Positions 23,498-24,868 of a stretch of DNA of 24,868 nt are shown piece by piece. This stretch comes from Dehalococcoidia bacterium. GTDB lineage: Bacteria > Chloroflexota > Dehalococcoidia > UBA2979. Numbering within the stretch: the first letter of the stretch is position 1; every line of letters starts with the position of its first letter. Position numbers and translations under genes: made by a program. The DNA is taken from positions 1-24,868 of the forward strand of contig SHYS01000012.1 in assembly GCA_009692685.1 (NCBI GenBank), given 5' to 3'. The notes beneath the pieces were generated by a model. The model made no database searches. It saw only the letters and a program-made list of their open reading frames with translations, and had not been told where the DNA came from.

Positions 23498-24162
23498 ATG
23501 ACTGAGAGGTGTCCGAGACTGCCGAGGAAACCGCTGGTGATCCTGCTGCTCTGCGCCACCGCGCTGCTCGCCGCCGCCTGCGACAACGGAGCGTCGGCTC
23601 CAGCAGCCACTACGACTGTCCCCCCCCCCGGCCACGATCGAGGCGGCTACCCCCACCTCGATCGCCACTTCACCGAGACGAGCGGGGATCCCGGCCGAGG
23701 TGGACACGCTGATCAACCTCGTACTCGCGGGCGATACCGCCGCCCTTGATCGCGCCGTCATCCTCACCAGCCTCCCCTGTGGCCCACAGCAGGTCTCGGG
23801 CTCGCCGCCTGCTTGCCCGCCGGGTCAGCCCGCTGGCACACGCGTCGACGTCTTCCCGGTGGCAACGTGCGAGGGTGAACTGCGCCCGGCCTCGTCCGTG
23901 CGCGCGACCCTCGACCAAGTCATGCAGACGAAGCCGGTGCCCACCGGCGTCTACCGCGCTCCCAGCGCCGTATCTGCCACCGGTACAAGCCGATCAGGTC
24001 ATTGTGTTCAGCCGGACGCCGACCGGAGGCGTGACCGGGCCGCTGGGCGCTGGCCTCGTGGTCGTGGGTGGCAGGCTCGCCGGCATCTGGTTCGGCTGCG
24101 GCGCGAAGCCGACCGAGATCGTGCCGCCGGGCACCGAGCCGCTGTTCCTCCCGGGCGGTTAG
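23498..24162 (+). pseudogene. Lipoprotein gene with two frameshifts, one at a 10-C tract
   Basis: From the ATG at 23498 the first frame encodes a signal peptide (KPLVILLLCATALLA) and lipobox with C28 (AAACDN), then a threonine- and proline-rich linker. At the C10 run (23620-23629) the downstream match is in the next frame (IPAEVDTLINLVLAGDTAAL, VDVFPVATCEGELRPAS). Near 23960 a second one-base insertion, within CCC, shifts to a third frame (YLPPVQADQVIVFSR, LVVVGGRLAGIWFGCGAKP) ending in TAG at 24160. Repaired, it is a 220-aa secreted lipoprotein with several cysteines and no recognised domain. Its stop overlaps that of the convergent YibE/F gene, which supports the true 3' end. D29 after the lipid cysteine is noted only as an observation. 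Phase variation, decay or indel error are all possible. Confidence 0.78.
23620..23629 (+). repeat. 10-base cytosine homopolymer in a coding region
   Basis: Ten consecutive C residues run across the proline linker just after the lipobox of the damaged lipoprotein gene. Removing one C restores the frame of the following region. Homopolymers of this length are prone to polymerase slippage and to sequencing error, so this is a candidate contingency switch or a technical artefact. The position, early in a surface-protein linker, is where phase-variable tracts are often found. Confidence 0.85.
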
Positions 24163-24868
24163 CAAGCGCGTTCGCCCCGGCTGGACCAGCCGGCGCTGAC
24201 GGCCGCGAGCGCCATCGTCAGCGGCACCGCCGCGACAATGCCGATGCTCCCGACGACGGTGCGGACCACCTCGGTCGCGAGCGCATCGAAGGAGATGAGG
24301 ATCCCCGCCGGCTGCTGTTGCGCTGACAGGATGAGGATCAGCGGCAGCGCGGTGCCCGCGTAGGCAAGCAGCAGCGTGTTCGTGGTCGCCGAGATGTGAT
24401 CACGTCCGACGTTCATCCCGCGCCGAAACAGTTCTTGCGCCGACAGGCTCGGATCCGCCTCGTGCAGTTCACCGACGGCCGAGGCCTGCGTCGTCGTCAC
24501 GTCATCGAGGACGCCCACCGCGCCGAGAATCATGCTGCCGAGCAGGAGCCCGCGCGGGTCGATCACGCCGTTCCCCAGCAGAATCTGGAGCGTGCTCGCA
24601 TCGTCTGACGCGATTCCGGTCAGGTGTGCAAGCTGCACCGACCACACGGCCAGCAGCCCGGTCAGCGCGAGGCATGCGACCGTCGCCCCGAATGCCACCG
24701 TCGTCTTGCGCTCGACGCCATGCCCGAGGGTCAACGTCGTCGCGATGATCAAGAGGGCACCGGCGATGCAGACGACCAGCGGATCCCACCCGGACATGAT
24801 CGCCGGCACAATGAACCGCGCGATCACCAGCACGCTCGACCCGAGGCCCCCCAGTGACAGCGCGCCTC
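24159..24868 (-). CDS. YibE/F-like multi-pass membrane protein, 5' end outside window
   Basis: The frame is open from the right edge to a TAA at 24159, so the start lies beyond the window. The visible 236 or so residues contain several hydrophobic helices. The YibE/F signatures are the VLVIARFIVPAIMSG segment near the edge, LGAVGVLDDVTTTQASAVGEL, and LLLAYAGTALPLILIL near the end. The family is found in many bacteria and its function is not established; an ion or small-molecule transport role has been suggested by its topology only. It converges on the damaged lipoprotein gene with overlapping stop codons. Its upstream neighbours cannot be seen. Confidence 0.85.
   Translation of the reverse strand, partial: GALSLGGLGSSVLVIARFIVPAIMSGWDPLVVCIAGALLIIATTLTLGHGVERKTTVAFGATVACLALTGLLAVWSVQLAHLTGIASDDASTLQILLGNGVIDPRGLLLGSMILGAVGVLDDVTTTQASAVGELHEADPSLSAQELFRRGMNVGRDHISATTNTLLLAYAGTALPLILILSAQQQPAGILISFDALATEVVRTVVGSIGIVAAVPLTMALAAVSAGWSSRGERAC

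Noticed and set aside
22052..23749. A 565-codon plus-strand open frame across the CMD-like and SDR genes
   Set aside because: Most of it is antisense to two clear genes; only its last part, from the ATG at 23498, carries a real signal peptide and belongs to the lipoprotein.

Overview
The window is high-GC bacterial DNA, tightly packed, with many GTG starts and Shine-Dalgarno-like purine runs. No rRNA, tRNA, insertion sequence, phage gene or CRISPR array was seen. The gene content is two family III (CaiB/BaiF) CoA-transferases, an acyl-CoA carboxylase beta subunit, a SCOT-like CoA-transferase, crotonase remnants, an Ldh2-type and a D-2-hydroxyacid dehydrogenase, a lone molybdenum hydroxylase large subunit and a peptide-type solute-binding lipoprotein. 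This suggests a heterotrophic, small-organic-acid-degrading lineage such as Dehalococcoidia/SAR202-like Chloroflexota. That taxonomic guess is an inference from gene content only; an actinobacterium is not excluded.

Layout. Positions 1-346 hold no secure gene: a 21-bp tandem repeat, a strong hairpin and possibly the 5' end of an unidentified minus-strand ORF. A Tat-exported family 5 solute-binding lipoprotein (347-2008, -) is divergent from a large MalT/LAL-type LuxR regulator (2160-5030, +), with a perfect inverted repeat between them. A minus-strand operon (8967 to 5064) encodes two overlapping CaiB/BaiF CoA-transferases and a carboxyltransferase. Next come a truncated crotonase (+), a SAM methyltransferase (-), tRNA-dihydrouridine synthase (-), and a plus-strand pair of molybdopterin-binding oxidoreductase and MFS transporter. 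A methylmalonyl-CoA-epimerase-like VOC protein (-) and a decayed crotonase (+) follow.

A second minus-strand operon (21069 to 16554) runs DUF6282-like metallohydrolase, D-2-hydroxyacid dehydrogenase, Ldh2-family dehydrogenase, fused alpha-beta CoA-transferase. It looks like a hydroxyacid-oxidising and CoA-activating module. The right end has a frameshifted GNAT acetyltransferase (+), a carboxymuconolactone-decarboxylase-like protein and an SDR (both -), a lipoprotein gene with two frameshifts, one at a 10-C tract (+), and the start-truncated YibE/F membrane protein (-).

The most notable features are the paired hydroxyacid dehydrogenases of two unrelated folds in one operon, the overlapping CoA-transferase pair joined to a carboxylase, the lone molybdenum hydroxylase subunit coupled to an exporter, and four damaged genes (one truncated, three frameshifted). 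The damage could be genuine gene decay, phase variation or uncorrected indels in the assembly. I did not find a system that I can confidently call wholly new.
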